DNA from: Saccharopolyspora oryzae
GTDB lineage: Bacteria > Actinomycetota > Actinomycetes > Mycobacteriales > Pseudonocardiaceae
Direction: 5' to 3'
NCBI RefSeq assembly: GCF_027853915.1
Contig: NZ_JAQGLA010000029.1
Coordinates: forward strand, 1-64,000
DNA length: 64,000 nucleotides
Shown: positions 15,528 through 26,746 of the stretch, one piece after another
Numbering within the stretch: position 1 is the first letter of the stretch
Layout: each line of letters begins with the position of its first letter
The notes under the pieces: model-generated
What the model saw: only the letters and a program-made list of their open reading frames with translations
What the model was told of the DNA's origin: nothing
Databases searched by the model: none
Program-made: the position numbers and the translations under genes

Positions 15528-16607
15528 TTGGCTGGTTACGGCGATCACGGCAGCAGTCTGCGGGACCTGCCCCGGTTGCGGGCGACGCGGCGCGGCCGGG
15601 TGTCGAGCTGGGACCGCACCGGGGGCAACACCGACAACGTCCGCGTCGAGCCGGGGCAGACCCGCGAGCTGGCCGACATCCGCGGCCCCGGCGTGATCAC
15701 GCACATCTGGTGCACGGTGGCGCTGGACCACGTGGGCAAGCCCGCCGAGCTGGAGGGCGACTACCTGCGGCGGCTCGTCCTCAAGATCACCTGGGACGAC
15801 CAGTCGCAGCCGTCCGTGCTGGTGCCGCTGGGGGACTTCTTCGGCATGGGCCACGGGCGCAGCGCCAACTTCGTGTCCGCGCCGCTGCAGATGAGCCCGC
15901 AGGACGGCAAGGGCTTCAACTGCTGGTTCGCGATGCCCTTCGCCGGGCGCGCCCGCATCGAGCTGATCAGCGAGCTCAGCGTCAAACCGGTGACGTTCTA
16001 CTACTACGTCGACTACGAGACCTACACCGAGGCCGACCCGGAACTGGGCTACTTCCACGCGCAGTGGCGGCGGCAGAACCCGACCGACGGCGTCGAGCAG
16101 GGCGACCAGACCAACGAGGAGTTCCTCTTCGGCGGCACCAACATCGGCGGCGAGGGCAACTACAAGATCCTGGAGGCCCAGGGGCGCGGGCACTACGTCG
16201 GCACCGTGCTCAACGTGCACAACCTCCGCCACACCACCGACTGGAACTGGTACGGCGAGGGCGACGACATGTTCTTCATCGACGGCGAACCGTGGCCGCC
16301 GCGCCTGCACGGCACCGGCACCGAGGACTACTTCAACACCGCGTGGTGCCCGGCCCAGACCTACCACGCGCCCTACCACGGCCTGACCATGCCGGGCGGG
16401 GAGAACTGGAGCGGCCAGGTCTCCTACTACCGGTTCCACGTCGAAGATCCGGTGGTGTTCGACGAGTCCATCGTGGTCAGCATCGAGCACGGCCACGCCA
16501 ACAAGCGCTCCGACGACGTCTCCTCGGTCGCCTACTGGTACCAAACCGTCCCCGCGCTCCCGATCACCCTCGCCCCGGTCGAAGAGCGCATCCCGCGCCC
16601 GCTGTAG
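15528..16607 (+). CDS. DUF2961 / GH172-like protein
   Basis: A 359-residue protein of the DUF2961 family, some members of which are glycoside hydrolases of family GH172 (difructose dianhydride- and arabinofuranan-processing enzymes). Typical parts are GPGVITHIWCTVA, GDFFGMGHGRSANFVS, NCWFAMPFAGRARIEL, and LHGTGTEDYFNTAWCPA with an acidic pair in the region of the catalytic glutamates. There is no signal peptide, so it should act in the cytoplasm. The start is TTG at 15528, supported by GGGGAGG (15516-15522) and by the absence of another in-frame start nearby. It converges with the metallo-hydrolase gene, leaving ten bases between stops. Confidence 0.78.
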   Translation: MAGYGDHGSSLRDLPRLRATRRGRVSSWDRTGGNTDNVRVEPGQTRELADIRGPGVITHIWCTVALDHVGKPAELEGDYLRRLVLKITWDDQSQPSVLVPLGDFFGMGHGRSANFVSAPLQMSPQDGKGFNCWFAMPFAGRARIELISELSVKPVTFYYYVDYETYTEADPELGYFHAQWRRQNPTDGVEQGDQTNEEFLFGGTNIGGEGNYKILEAQGRGHYVGTVLNVHNLRHTTDWNWYGEGDDMFFIDGEPWPPRLHGTGTEDYFNTAWCPAQTYHAPYHGLTMPGGENWSGQVSYYRFHVEDPVVFDESIVVSIEHGHANKRSDDVSSVAYWYQTVPALPITLAPVEERIPRPL

Positions 16608-16617
16608 CCCGGCGGGG

Positions 16618-17547
16618 TCAGACGGCGCAGCGGAGGGGGCCTCCGTTGTAGGTGACCGCGTCGGTGAAGGCTGCGGCCAGGTCCAGGTCGGTGCCGTCGG
16701 CTTCGGCGTAGGCGCGGTGGAGGTTGAGGACGATCCGCTCGGGGTCCGGCCAGGTCGCGAACTCGCCGAGGTTGCAGCGCTTCGCCGCTTCCAGCGGGGT
16801 CAGGCCGTCGGTGCGGGCTTGGCGGGCCGTGTCGAGGACGAACCTGTAGTAGCGGGCGTGGTTCTCGAGGATGCGGGGGAGCGACAGACCGGGGAAGACC
16901 GGGCCGTGGCCCGGGACCACGGTCCTCGCGCGGAACCCGGCCAGCCAGTCGAGGGATTTCAGCGCGCCTTCCAGGGATCCCATGAACACCAGCGGGGTCA
17001 CGCCGTGGAAGATCAGGTCGCCGGTGAACAGGATCTCGGCGTCCGGGACCCAGGCCACGACGTCGCCGCGGGTGTGCGCGGGATGGCCGGGGTGGTGCAG
17101 CTCGACCCGGCGGCCGCCCGCGTGCAGGGTGAGCGATTCCTCCAGCGTCACCGTCGGAGCGCGGTGCTCGACGATGCCCCACTGCGGCGTCGGGCTCCAG
17201 ACCGGAGGCGGGTTCTGGAGCATCGTGTCGTCGAGGATGCCGTCGCGGGTCGCCGGGTGTCCGATGAGGACGGTGGACTCCGGGAGCAGGGCGTTGCCGT
17301 GCGTGTGATCGCCGTGCAGGTGGGTGTTCACCGCGAACCGGATCGGCAGGTCCCCACCGGCAGCCTGCACGGCGTCGAGGAAGCGCTGCGTGCGTTGCGC
17401 CGTCGCGCAGGTGTCGATCAGCACTGCTGCGTCGTCGCCGAACACCGCACCGGCGTTGTTGATCCACCAGCTGCCGTCCGGCTGGACCCAGGCGTGCACT
17501 CCGGGGGCGACCTCGGACAGCGCCGCGCGATCGGGATCGGTTCTCAC
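16618..17547 (-). CDS. Metallo-beta-lactamase-fold hydrolase
   Basis: A 309-residue MBL-fold protein. The metal site is intact: NTHLHGDHTHGN gives the HxHxDH motif, a histidine follows in HHPGHPAHTRGD, the bridging Asp is in LFTGDLIFHG and the last His in VPGHGPV. The arrangement resembles the SoxH/quinoprotein-relay group of broad hydrolases. The GTG at 17547 is chosen because CCTCCC (17554-17559) on the opposite strand gives a ribosome site six bases away; an upstream start at 17598 would add 17 low-complexity residues. No export signal is seen. The substrate is unknown. Confidence 0.82.
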   Translation of the reverse strand: MRTDPDRAALSEVAPGVHAWVQPDGSWWINNAGAVFGDDAAVLIDTCATAQRTQRFLDAVQAAGGDLPIRFAVNTHLHGDHTHGNALLPESTVLIGHPATRDGILDDTMLQNPPPVWSPTPQWGIVEHRAPTVTLEESLTLHAGGRRVELHHPGHPAHTRGDVVAWVPDAEILFTGDLIFHGVTPLVFMGSLEGALKSLDWLAGFRARTVVPGHGPVFPGLSLPRILENHARYYRFVLDTARQARTDGLTPLEAAKRCNLGEFATWPDPERIVLNLHRAYAEADGTDLDLAAAFTDAVTYNGGPLRCAV

Positions 17548-17691
17548 GGCTGACCTCCCAGCTGCTGCGGGAGGCGCGCGGCCTCCCGGGCCGATCATCG
17601 TCGTGGATCACCAGTGTGCCTCGCCGCGCGACCGGGTGGAGCGCCGCGCACCGAGATCCGCGCGGTCGGACCTCGCACGTAGGGTGGTGGT

Positions 17692-19683
17692 GTGGCCGAT
17701 CCGTCCACCTACCGACCCGCACCCGGCACGATCCCGGACGCCCCCGGCGTCTACCGGTTCCACGACGCCGGTGGCCGCGTGATCTACGTCGGCAAGGCGA
17801 AGAGCCTGCGCAGCAGGCTGTCGTCGTACTTCGCCGACCTGGCCGGGCTGCACCCGCGCACCCGCCAGATGGTCACCACCGCCACCGGGGTGAAGTGGAC
17901 CGTCGTCGGCACCGAGGTCGAGGCGCTGCAGCTGGAGTACTCCTGGATCAAGGAGTACGACCCGAGGTTCAACGTCCGCTACCGCGACGACAAGTCCTAC
18001 CCGGTGCTGGCGGTGACGCTGCACGAGGAGTACCCGAGGCTGTTCGTCTACCGCGGCCCGCGGCGCAAGGGCGTGCGCTACTTCGGTCCCTACGCGCACG
18101 CGTGGGCCATCCGCGAGACGCTCGACCTGCTGCTGCGCGTCTTCCCGGCGCGCACCTGCTCCGCCGGGGTGTTCAAGCGGCACTCCCAGATCGGCCGCCC
18201 CTGCTTGCTCGGCTACATCGGCAAGTGCTCGGCGCCCTGCGTGGGCCGGGTCGACGCCGATGAGCACCGCGGCATCGTCGAGGACTTCTGCGACTTCCTG
18301 GCCGGCCACACCGACCAGCTGATGCGCAAGCTCGACAAGGAGATGCAGGCCGCCTCCGCCGAGCTGGAGTTCGAGCGCGCCGCCCGGCTGCGCGACGACC
18401 TGGAGGCGCTGCGGCGTGCGATGGAGAAGCAGGCGGTGGTGCTCGGCGACGGCACCGACGCCGACGTGGTCGCCTTCGCCGAGGACGAGCTGGCCGCCGC
18501 CGTGCAGGTCTTCCACATCCGCGGCGGCCGGGTGCGGGGTCAGCGGGGCTGGGTGATCGACAAGGTCGAGGAGATGGACACCGAGGCCCTGACCTCGCAG
18601 TTCCTCACCCAGTTCTACGGCGAGCAGGCTTCGCTGGCCGATCAGGCCGACGCCGGTGGCAGCCCGGTGCCGCGCGAGGTGCTGGTGCCGCAGCTGCCCG
18701 AGGACGCCGAGACGATCGCCGGCTGGCTCGGCGAGCTGCGCGGCAGCCGGGTGAGCCTGCGGGTGCCGCAGCGCGGCGACAAGCGGGCGCTGATGGAAAC
18801 CGTCGAGCGCAATGCCAAGGAGGCCTTCCAGCAGTACAAGCTCCGCCGCGCCGGTGACCTGACCGCGCGCTCCGCAGCGCTGCAGGAGCTCCAGGAGACG
18901 CTGGCGCTGGACACCGCGCCGCTGCGGATCGAGTGCATCGACGTCAGCCACGTGCAGGGCAGCGACGTGGTCGCCTCGCTGGTGGTGTTCGAGGACGGCG
19001 TGCCGCGCAAGTCCGAGTACCGCCGCTTCGAGGTCCGCGAAGGCGCCGAGGGCGGCGACGTGGGCTCCATCGACGAGGTGGTGCGCCGCCGCTTCCACCG
19101 CTACCTCAGCGAGACCGGCAAGGCCGAGAAACCCGAGGAGCCGCAGGTCGGGGCGGGCGTCGACCCGGAGACCGGCCGTCCGCGCAAGTTCGCCTACCCG
19201 CCGAACCTGCTGGTCATCGACGGTGGCGCCCCGCAGGCCAACGCCGCCGCCGACGCGCTCACCGAGATGGGCATCACCGACGTCGCGGTGATCGGCCTGG
19301 CCAAGCGGCTGGAGGAGGTCTGGCTGCCCGCCGACCCGGACCCGGTCATCCTGCCGCGCACCAGCGAAGCGCTCTACCTGCTGCAACGGGTCCGCGACGA
19401 GGCGCACCGCTTCGCCATCAGCTACCACCGCAAGAAGCGCGGCAAGCGCATGACAAGCTCCACATTGGACGCGATTCCGGGACTCGGCGAAACGCGCCGC
19501 ACGGCGCTGCTCAAGCACTTCGGTTCGGTGCGCAAGCTGCGCCAGGCCGGGGTGGACGAGATCGCCGAAGTCCCCGGGATCGGCCGCCGCACCGCCGAGA
19601 CCGTGCATTCGGCGCTGGCGGCGGACGGGGGAGCCGGGCCCGGCCCGGCGACGGAGAACGCTGAAGGGGAGTGCAGTGACTGA
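17692..19683 (+). CDS. uvrC: UvrABC system protein C
   Basis: The dual-incision nuclease of nucleotide excision repair, 663 residues. In order it has the GIY-YIG domain for the 3' incision ([20 protein letters not shown], about 19-38), the UvrB-binding UVR segment ([18 protein letters not shown], near 225), the RNase H-like domain for the 5' incision ([17 protein letters not shown] and [10 protein letters not shown]) and two C-terminal helix-hairpin-helix motifs ([28 protein letters not shown]). The GTG start is 94 bases after the divergent hydrolase region. Its end overlaps rapZ by eight bases; uvrC-rapZ-yvcK-whiA is a common actinobacterial operon. Confidence 0.97.
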   Translation: MADPSTYRPAPGTIPDAPGVYRFHDAGGRVIYVGKAKSLRSRLSSYFADLAGLHPRTRQMVTTATGVKWTVVGTEVEALQLEYSWIKEYDPRFNVRYRDDKSYPVLAVTLHEEYPRLFVYRGPRRKGVRYFGPYAHAWAIRETLDLLLRVFPARTCSAGVFKRHSQIGRPCLLGYIGKCSAPCVGRVDADEHRGIVEDFCDFLAGHTDQLMRKLDKEMQAASAELEFERAARLRDDLEALRRAMEKQAVVLGDGTDADVVAFAEDELAAAVQVFHIRGGRVRGQRGWVIDKVEEMDTEALTSQFLTQFYGEQASLADQADAGGSPVPREVLVPQLPEDAETIAGWLGELRGSRVSLRVPQRGDKRALMETVERNAKEAFQQYKLRRAGDLTARSAALQELQETLALDTAPLRIECIDVSHVQGSDVVASLVVFEDGVPRKSEYRRFEVREGAEGGDVGSIDEVVRRRFHRYLSETGKAEKPEEPQVGAGVDPETGRPRKFAYPPNLLVIDGGAPQANAAADALTEMGITDVAVIGLAKRLEEVWLPADPDPVILPRTSEALYLLQRVRDEAHRFAISYHRKKRGKRMTSSTLDAIPGLGETRRTALLKHFGSVRKLRQAGVDEIAEVPGIGRRTAETVHSALAADGGAGPGPATENAEGECSD

Positions 19684-20551
19684 GGAGTCGGGCATCGAGG
19701 TCGCCGTGGTCAGCGGCCTGTCCGGGGCGGGCCGCAGCACCGCGGCCAAGTGCCTGGAGGACTTGGGCTGGTTCGTGGTGGACAACCTGCCGCCCGAGCT
19801 GATCGCCACCATGGTGGAGCTGGGGGCGCGCTCCAGCGGCGCGGTCACCCGCGTCGCGGTGGTGATGGACGTGCGCAGCCGCGCCTTCACCGAAGACCTG
19901 GGCGCGGTGATCAAGGACCTGGACGCCCGCGGCTACAAGCCGAAGGTGGTGTTCCTGGAGGCCACCGACGAGGTGCTGATCCGCCGCTTCGAGGGGGTGC
20001 GGCGCAGCCACCCGCTGCAGGGCGAGGGACGACTGGCCGACGGCATCGCCGCCGAGCGCTCGCTGCTGTCCCGGCTGCGCTCCGAGGCCGACCTGGTGCT
20101 GGACACCTCGAACCTGTCGGTGCACCAGCTGCGGTCCAAGATCGAGGACGCCTTCGGCACCGAGGCCAGCACCCGCACCCGGGTCACCGTGCTGTCCTTC
20201 GGCTACAAGTACGGCCTGCCGATGGACGCCGACCTGGTGATGGACTGCCGCTTCCTGCCCAACCCGTTCTGGATCCCGGAGCTGCGCGAGTTCAACGGCC
20301 TCGACGACGAGGTCCGCAACTACGTGCTCGGCCAGGAGGGCGCCGAGGAGTTCCTGCAGAGCTACCAGCAGCTGCTGCGCCTGGTCGGTGCCGGCTACCA
20401 CCGCGAGGGCAAGCGGTACTTGACGCTGGCGCTGGGCTGCACCGGCGGCAAGCACCGCAGCGTCGCGCTGACCGAGGAACTGGCCCGCCGCCTGGCCGAG
20501 GACGACGGGATGATGGTCAAGACGGTGCACCGGGACCTGGGGCGCGAGTGA
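19676..20551 (+). CDS. rapZ: RapZ-family nucleotide-binding protein
   Basis: A 291-residue P-loop protein of the RapZ/YvcJ family, which in other bacteria binds nucleotides or RNA and senses cell-wall precursors. The N-terminal [20 protein letters not shown] holds the Walker A motif, with Arg where the classical motif has Lys, as is usual for actinobacterial members. [15 protein letters not shown] is the Walker B region, and the C terminus has the conserved [10 protein letters not shown] segment. GAAGGGG lies ahead of the GTG at 19676. Both ends overlap neighbours (uvrC by eight bases, yvcK by four), so the operon is tightly coupled. Confidence 0.94.
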   Translation: MTEESGIEVAVVSGLSGAGRSTAAKCLEDLGWFVVDNLPPELIATMVELGARSSGAVTRVAVVMDVRSRAFTEDLGAVIKDLDARGYKPKVVFLEATDEVLIRRFEGVRRSHPLQGEGRLADGIAAERSLLSRLRSEADLVLDTSNLSVHQLRSKIEDAFGTEASTRTRVTVLSFGYKYGLPMDADLVMDCRFLPNPFWIPELREFNGLDDEVRNYVLGQEGAEEFLQSYQQLLRLVGAGYHREGKRYLTLALGCTGGKHRSVALTEELARRLAEDDGMMVKTVHRDLGRE

Positions 20552-21516
20552 GCGGGGAGCTGCGCGCGGTCGCCCTCGGCGGCGGGCACGGGCTGCAGGC
20601 GACGCTGTCGGCGCTGCGGCAGATCACCACGGACGTCACGGCCGTGGTGACGGTGGCCGACGACGGGGGCTCGTCCGGTCGGCTGCGCCGCGAGCTCGGC
20701 ATGCTGCCGCCCGGTGACCTGCGCAAGGCGCTGGCCGCGCTGTCCGACGGCGACCCCGACGGGAAGCTGTGGTCGACGGTGTTCGAGCACCGCTTCGGCG
20801 GCAGCGGCGCGCTGGCCGGGCACGCGGTGGGCAACCTCGTGCTGGCCGGGCTGCTGGAGGTGCTCGACGACCCGGTGCAGGTGCTCGACCACGCCTGCCG
20901 GCTGCTCGGCGTGCAGGGCCGCGTGCTGCCGATGTCCACCGAGCCGCTGGACATGTCCGCCGACGTCGTCGGGCTGGACGCCGACCCGGACGCGGTGCGG
21001 ACCATCCGCGGCCAGGTCGCCATCGCCAGTACGCCCGGTCGGGTGAAACAGGTCAGCCTGCAGGCGAACGGCGGGACCCGCCCGGCAGCCTGTCCGGAAG
21101 CGGTCGAAGCGGTGCTGTCGGCGGACTTGGTGCTGCTCGGACCGGGTTCGTGGTTCACCAGCGTGCTGCCCCACCTGCTGGTCCCGGAGCTGCACGAAGC
21201 CCTGGTGCGCACGTCGGCGCGCCGGTTCGTGGTGCTAAACCTGGTGCCGCAGCCCGGTGAGACGGCGGGTTTCTCACCCGAGCAGCACCTGGACGTACTC
21301 TCGCAGCACGCGCCGCGGCTGCGGGTCGACGCAGTGCTGGCCGACGCGAACTCGGTCCCCACGCCGGACCGGCTGCGCGCAGCGGCGACCGAACTGGGTG
21401 CGCGGACTCTGCTGGACGAGATCGCCGCACCCGCCGTACCGGGACGGCACGACCCGGAGGCGCTCGCGGCGTGTTTGCGTGCCGCACTGGAGAGGAGGAC
21501 GGACCGGTGGCGATGA
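20548..21516 (+). CDS. yvcK: YvcK/CofD-like gluconeogenesis factor
   Basis: A 322-residue protein of the YvcK (CuvA) family, which binds UDP-sugars and is needed for growth and cell shape on gluconeogenic carbon in other Gram-positive bacteria. Key motifs are [15 protein letters not shown] at the N terminus, [30 protein letters not shown] and [16 protein letters not shown]. It is related to CofD, but the whiA-rapZ neighbourhood identifies it as YvcK. The GTG overlaps the rapZ stop (GTGA), and the 3' end overlaps whiA by ten bases. Confidence 0.94.
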   Translation: MSGELRAVALGGGHGLQATLSALRQITTDVTAVVTVADDGGSSGRLRRELGMLPPGDLRKALAALSDGDPDGKLWSTVFEHRFGGSGALAGHAVGNLVLAGLLEVLDDPVQVLDHACRLLGVQGRVLPMSTEPLDMSADVVGLDADPDAVRTIRGQVAIASTPGRVKQVSLQANGGTRPAACPEAVEAVLSADLVLLGPGSWFTSVLPHLLVPELHEALVRTSARRFVVLNLVPQPGETAGFSPEQHLDVLSQHAPRLRVDAVLADANSVPTPDRLRAAATELGARTLLDEIAAPAVPGRHDPEALAACLRAALERRTDRWR

Positions 21517-22493
21517 CCGCGGCGGTCAAGGACGAGTTGAGCCGGTTGTCGGTGACGAAGACGTGCTGCCGACGAGCTGAGGTTTCCTCGTTGCTGCGCT
21601 TCGCCGGTGGCCTGCACATCGTTGCCGGCCGGGTGGTGGTCGAGGCCGAGCTGGACAGCGGTTCCACGGCGCGCAGGCTGCGCAAGGAGATCCACGAGCT
21701 GTTCGGGCACCACTCCGACGTGCACGTGATCACCTCCGGCGGGCTGCGCAAGGGCACCCGCTACGTGGTGCGCGTGGTGCGCGACGGCGAGGGGCTGGCC
21801 CGCCAGACCGGCCTGCTGGACCCGCGCGGACGTCCGGTGCGGGGCCTGCCCGCGCACGTCGTCTCGGGCGGTGCCTGCGATTCGGAAGCGGCCTGGCGCG
21901 GCGCGTTCCTGGCGCACGGGTCGCTGACCGAACCGGGGCGCTCCTCGTCGATGGAGGTCACCTGCCCCGGCCCGGAGGCGGCGTTGGCGCTGGTCGGCGC
22001 GGCGCGGCGGATCGGCGTGGCGGCCAAGTCCCGCGAGGTGCGCGGCGCGGACCGGGTGGTGGTCCGCGACGGCGACGCGATCGGCGCGCTGCTGACCCGG
22101 CTCGGTGCGCACTCCAGCGTGCTGTCCTGGGAGGAGCGGCGGATGCGCCGCGAGGTCCGGGCCACCGCGAACCGGCTGGCCAACTTCGACGACGCGAACC
22201 TGCGCCGCTCGGCCCGCGCGGCGGTCGCGGCGGCGGCCCGGGTGGAGCGGGCGCTGGAGCTGCTCGGCCCGACGGCGCCGGACCACCTGCTGGTCGCGGG
22301 CCGGCTGCGGCTGGCGCACCGGCAGGCCTCGCTGGAGGAGCTCGGTCAGCTGGCCGACCCGCCGATGACCAAGGACGCGGTGGCCGGCCGGATCCGGCGG
22401 CTGCTGGCGATGGCCGACAAGCGCGCCCGCGAACTGGGCCTTCCGGACACCGAATCCGCGGTCACCGCGGAGATGCTCGAAGCCGACGCCTGA
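21507..22493 (+). CDS. whiA: Sporulation/cell-division regulator WhiA
   Basis: A 328-residue WhiA, a DNA-binding protein with a LAGLIDADG homing-endonuclease-like N-terminal domain and a C-terminal helix-turn-helix. In Streptomyces it activates sporulation and septation genes together with WhiB. Recognised parts are [12 protein letters not shown] at the start, [18 protein letters not shown], a block around [19 protein letters not shown], and the HTH region [20 protein letters not shown]. The GTG at 21507, after AGAGGAGG, gives the usual [10 protein letters not shown] beginning; the ATG two codons on is the alternative. It is the last gene of the operon. Confidence 0.97.
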   Translation: MAMTAAVKDELSRLSVTKTCCRRAEVSSLLRFAGGLHIVAGRVVVEAELDSGSTARRLRKEIHELFGHHSDVHVITSGGLRKGTRYVVRVVRDGEGLARQTGLLDPRGRPVRGLPAHVVSGGACDSEAAWRGAFLAHGSLTEPGRSSSMEVTCPGPEAALALVGAARRIGVAAKSREVRGADRVVVRDGDAIGALLTRLGAHSSVLSWEERRMRREVRATANRLANFDDANLRRSARAAVAAAARVERALELLGPTAPDHLLVAGRLRLAHRQASLEELGQLADPPMTKDAVAGRIRRLLAMADKRARELGLPDTESAVTAEMLEADA

Positions 22494-22537
22494 TCCGGCC
22501 GTCGACCGCGGATTCGGCGAGAACTGCGATCGGCTCG

Positions 22538-22577
22538 CGGGAAATCCACAGTTCCAATTGGAACTGTGGATTTCCCG
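22538..22577 (+). terminator. 40-bp perfect palindrome after whiA
   Basis: Two perfect 20-bp arms meet at CCAATTGG, 44 bases after the whiA stop. It should form a very stable hairpin and probably ends the uvrC-whiA transcript. It has no T tract. Confidence 0.65.
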
Positions 22578-22750
22578 GGGTCGGCCAGAACCGGTGCAGA
22601 GATTCCGATCACGGCGAGCCGGTCCGAAAAGGTGCCGATGACCAGCGGTGATGCGGGTTTTCCCAGATCCGCGCGCGCCAGCTGGCGGGTATTGCCGATT
22701 CGCGGCGTGAGCCGCCTCGCCCGCCCGCGTGCGGTGGCCCCGATGGCAGA

Positions 22751-22756
22751 TAGGGT
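22751..22756 (+). promoter_or_regulatory. Probable gap promoter -10
   Basis: The 328-bp stretch between whiA and gap holds no gene. Beyond the palindrome at 22538-22577, the best promoter-like element is TAGGGT at 22751-22756, 65 bases upstream of the gap start; I see no convincing -35. A GAGGAGAG ribosome site lies at 22808-22815. Confidence 0.4.
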
Positions 22757-22758
22757 GA

Positions 22759-23832
<1,074 letters not shown>

Positions 23833-23844
23833 CATCTGATCCGG

Positions 23845-23888
23845 AGACCCGCATGAGCCGTTGGCAGAGCCTCGGCTCGTGCGGGTCT
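23845..23888 (+). terminator. Intercistronic hairpin between gap and pgk
   Basis: A 15-bp stem (23846-23860 with 23873-23887, one G-T pair) with a 12-base loop lies in the 78-bp gap and is followed by TTCCC. It may reduce read-through or protect the gap part of the mRNA, allowing more gap than pgk. Confidence 0.6.
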
Positions 23889-23910
23889 TCCCGTAGCTGA
23901 GGAGCAGAGC

Positions 23911-25113
23911 GTGAAGAACCTCGACGATCTGCTGTCCGAGGGCGTTCGGGGTCGGCGTGTCCTGGTGCGTGCCGACCTCAACGTGCCGCTGGACGGCGAG
24001 AAGATCACCGATGACGGCCGGGTGCGCGCCTCCCTGCCGACCATCCGGAAGCTGACCGAGGCCGGTGCCCAGGTGGTGCTCACCGCGCACCTCGGTCGCC
24101 CGAAGGGCGAGCCGAACCCGAAGTTCTCCCTGGCCCCGGTGGCCCGCCGCCTCGGCGAGCTGCTCGGCACCGACGTGCCGCTGGCCGCCGACCTGGTCGG
24201 CGACTCGGCGAAGTCCGTGGTGGCCGGGCTGACCGACGGCTCGGTGGCGCTGCTGGAGAACGTGCGCTTCGACGCCCGCGAGACCAGCAAGGACGACGCC
24301 GAGCGCGGCGCGCTGGCCGACGAGCTGGCCGCGCTGGTCGGCCCGGACGCGGCGTTCGTGTCCGACGGCTTCGGCGTCGTGCACCGCAAGCAGGCCTCGG
24401 TCTACGACGTCGCCAAGCGGCTCTCGCCCTACGCCGGTGGGCTGGTGCTCGCCGAGGTCGAGGTGCTGCGCACCCTGACCGGCGACCCGAAGCACCCCTA
24501 CGCGGTGGTGCTGGGCGGCTCGAAGGTCTCGGACAAGCTCGGCGTCATCAAGGCGCTGCTGCCAAAGGTCGACAAGCTGCTCATCGGCGGCGGCATGGCC
24601 TACACCTTCCTGGCCGCGCAGGGCCACGAGGTCGGCGCCTCGCTGCTGCAGGAGGACCAGATCGAGTCCACCAAGCAGCTGCTGGCCGAGCACGGCGACA
24701 AGCTGGTGCTGCCGGTGGACGTGGTGGTCGCCGACCGCTTCGCCGCCGACGCCGACACCCAGGTCGTGGCCGCCGACGCGATCCCGGCCGGCTGGATGGG
24801 CCTGGACATCGGCCCGCGCAGCGTCGAGCTGTTCGCCGGCATCCTGCGCGGGGCGGGCACGGTGTTCTGGAACGGCCCGGCCGGCGTGTTCGAGTTCCCG
24901 GCGTTCGCCGAGGGCACCCGCGGTGTCGCGCAGGCCATCGTCGACTCCGACTCGTTCAGCGTCGTCGGTGGCGGTGACTCGGCCGCCGCGGTGCGGACCC
25001 TGGGGCTGCCGGAGGACGGCTTCTCGCACATCTCCACCGGTGGCGGGGCCTCGTTGGAGTACTTGGAAGGCAAGGACCTGCCCGGTGTGGCCGTCCTGGA
25101 AGGTGAGCGCTGA
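23911..25113 (+). CDS. pgk: Phosphoglycerate kinase
   Basis: A 400-residue monomeric kinase of lower glycolysis that makes ATP from 1,3-bisphosphoglycerate. Visible signatures are [25 protein letters not shown], the nucleotide-domain [25 protein letters not shown] and [13 protein letters not shown]. The GTG at 23911 follows GAGGAGCAG. It is two bases from tpiA, so both are co-translated from the gap transcript after the intercistronic hairpin. Confidence 0.97.
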   Translation: MKNLDDLLSEGVRGRRVLVRADLNVPLDGEKITDDGRVRASLPTIRKLTEAGAQVVLTAHLGRPKGEPNPKFSLAPVARRLGELLGTDVPLAADLVGDSAKSVVAGLTDGSVALLENVRFDARETSKDDAERGALADELAALVGPDAAFVSDGFGVVHRKQASVYDVAKRLSPYAGGLVLAEVEVLRTLTGDPKHPYAVVLGGSKVSDKLGVIKALLPKVDKLLIGGGMAYTFLAAQGHEVGASLLQEDQIESTKQLLAEHGDKLVLPVDVVVADRFAADADTQVVAADAIPAGWMGLDIGPRSVELFAGILRGAGTVFWNGPAGVFEFPAFAEGTRGVAQAIVDSDSFSVVGGGDSAAAVRTLGLPEDGFSHISTGGGASLEYLEGKDLPGVAVLEGER

Positions 25114-25115
25114 AC

Positions 25116-25901
25116 ATGGCCAGGACGCCGCTGATCGCGGGCAACTGGAAGATGAACCTCAACCACCTCGAGGCCATCGCCCTGGTGCAGAAGGTCGCCT
25201 TCTCGCTGCCCGAGAAGTACTTCGCCAAGGTGGAGGTGGCGGTGCTGCCGCCGTTCACCGACATCCGCAGCGTGCAGACCCTCGTCGACGGGGACCGGCT
25301 GAAGCTCAAGTACGGCGCGCAGGACATCTCGGTGCACGAGTCCGGTGCCTACACCGGTGAGGTGTCCGGCCCGATGCTGGCCAAGCTGGGCTGCACCTAC
25401 GTGGTGGTCGGCCACTCGGAGCGCCGCGAGTACCACGGCGAGACCGACGAGCTGGTCGGCAAGAAGGTCCGCGCGGTCCTGAAGAACGACATGTCGCCGA
25501 TCCTGTGCGTCGGCGAGCAGCTGGACGTCCGCGAGGCGGGCAACCACGTCGAGCACTGCACGACGCAGCTGATCAACGCGCTCAAGGGCCTCAAGGCCGA
25601 GCAGATCAGCAAGGTCGTCGTGGCCTACGAGCCGGTCTGGGCGATCGGCACCGGCAAGGTGGCCACCGCGCAGGACGCGCAGGAGGTCTGCGGCGCGATC
25701 CGCGCGGCCCTGGCCGAGAAGTACGGCAAGGAGATCGCCGACGAGGTGCGGGTGCTCTACGGCGGCTCGGTGAAGTCGAGCAACATCGGCGACCTGGTCG
25801 GGCAGGCGGACGTGGACGGCGCCCTGGTCGGCGGTGCGAGCCTCAACGGCGACGAGTTCGCCAAGCTCTCCGCGATGGCGGCCGGCGGCCCGCTCCCGTG
25901 A
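25116..25901 (+). CDS. tpiA: Triosephosphate isomerase
   Basis: A 261-residue TIM-barrel isomerase interconverting dihydroxyacetone phosphate and glyceraldehyde 3-phosphate. Catalytic positions are all visible: the lysine in GNWKMNLNH, the histidine in [10 protein letters not shown] and the glutamate in [13 protein letters not shown]; the phosphate-binding [11 protein letters not shown] and GALVGGASL follow. The ATG lies two bases after pgk, and the pgk 3' end supplies the ribosome site. The gene ends at a strong terminator. Confidence 0.97.
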   Translation: MARTPLIAGNWKMNLNHLEAIALVQKVAFSLPEKYFAKVEVAVLPPFTDIRSVQTLVDGDRLKLKYGAQDISVHESGAYTGEVSGPMLAKLGCTYVVVGHSERREYHGETDELVGKKVRAVLKNDMSPILCVGEQLDVREAGNHVEHCTTQLINALKGLKAEQISKVVVAYEPVWAIGTGKVATAQDAQEVCGAIRAALAEKYGKEIADEVRVLYGGSVKSSNIGDLVGQADVDGALVGGASLNGDEFAKLSAMAAGGPLP

Positions 25902-25919
25902 CCCGGAGCTCGTGAAGCC

Positions 25920-25975
25920 CGAGGGGCGCCTTCCCACCGGGGAAAACTGGTGAAGGGCGCCCCTCGTGCGGTTTT
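25920..25975 (+). terminator. Terminator of gap-pgk-tpiA
   Basis: CGAGGGGCGCC (25920-25930) pairs with 25956-25966; inner bases extend the stem with one bulge. GTTTT follows at 25970-25975. It separates the glycolytic operon from secG. Confidence 0.8.
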
Positions 25976-26103
25976 CCCACCCTGGGGGATGCCCCTGGTG
26001 GGGCGGTGTGAGAGCGTCATCCTGGCAAACGGTGGACAGTGGTCAACTCGCTGTTGGCGGCCCGGTACGCTTGGTGGCGAACCGCTGTGCGAACGAGGAC
26101 GTG

Positions 26104-26337
26104 ATGACTCTTTTCCTGCAGATCATGTTGATCGTGACGAGTGTGCTGCTGGTGCTGCTGGTGCTGCTGCACCGGGCCAAGGGTGGTGGCCTCTCCTCGC
26201 TGTTCGGCGGCGGTATGCAGTCCAACCTGGCCGGTTCCAGCGTGGCGGAGAAGAACCTCGACCGGATGACGTTGTTCGTCATGGCGCTGTGGGTGATCTC
26301 CATCGTCGGAGTCGGCCTGTTGATCAAGATCGGTTGA
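26104..26337 (+). CDS. secG: SecG subunit of the Sec translocon
   Basis: A 77-residue membrane protein with two hydrophobic helices (about 4-22 and 54-73) joined by the glycine-rich cytoplasmic loop GGGLSSLFGGGMQSNLAGSS, the hallmark of SecG. It assists SecYE-mediated export. The ATG at 26104 follows GAGGACG; an in-frame GTG lies directly before it. The position between tpiA and rbpA is conserved in actinobacteria. Confidence 0.95.
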   Translation: MTLFLQIMLIVTSVLLVLLVLLHRAKGGGLSSLFGGGMQSNLAGSSVAEKNLDRMTLFVMALWVISIVGVGLLIKIG

Positions 26338-26392
26338 TCGGTCGGCACCCAGCCGGTCGACGACCCAGGGCCGCTTGGTGGGTGAGGATTGG

Positions 26393-26737
26393 ATGACTGG
26401 TGGTAACGCCATCCGCGGCACGCGCGTGGGCTCCGGCCCGGCGGCGAGCGAGGCGGAACGGGGGGAAGCCGCACCGCGCAAGCGCGTCGACTACTGGTGC
26501 AGCAACGGGCACCACAGTCGGCCGTCGTTCGCGATGGACGCCGATGTTCCGGAGGAATGGGACTGCCCGCGCTGCGGATTGCCGGCGGGCCTGGACCAGG
26601 AGAACCCGCCTTCGGCGCGGCGCAACGAGCCGTACAAGAGCCACCTGGCGTACGTCAAGGAGCGGCGCAGCGACGAGGACGGCATGGCCATCCTGGAAGA
26701 GGCGTTGACCAAGCTCCGCGAGCGCAAGGGGCGCTGA
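26393..26737 (+). CDS. rbpA: RNA polymerase-binding protein RbpA (zinc type)
   Basis: A 114-residue actinobacterial transcription factor that binds the group 1/2 sigma factor and RNA polymerase and stabilises open complexes. The N terminus GGNAIRGTRVG is the conserved RbpA tail, the core domain has a zinc-binding set (CSNGH and CPRCG), and the C-terminal sigma-interaction domain starts around KSHLAYVKERRSDEDG. The presence of the cysteines matches the Streptomyces type rather than the metal-free mycobacterial type. The ATG at 26393 is chosen because the conserved sequence begins there. A strong hairpin with T tract follows. Confidence 0.95.
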   Translation: MTGGNAIRGTRVGSGPAASEAERGEAAPRKRVDYWCSNGHHSRPSFAMDADVPEEWDCPRCGLPAGLDQENPPSARRNEPYKSHLAYVKERRSDEDGMAILEEALTKLRERKGR

Positions 26738-26746
26738 GCTCAGCAG

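Noticed and set aside
19676-19760. Walker A motif of RapZ with Arg instead of Lys
   Set aside because: GAGRST is the usual form in actinobacterial RapZ, so it is not a defect specific to this gene.
17608-19914. Very long open frame on the minus strand opposite uvrC
   Set aside because: It is a codon-composition shadow of uvrC: low-complexity H/Q/V/D-rich translation without family motifs. The same applies to 1147-2640, 22804-25029, 8402-9685 (+) and 54296-56425 (+).
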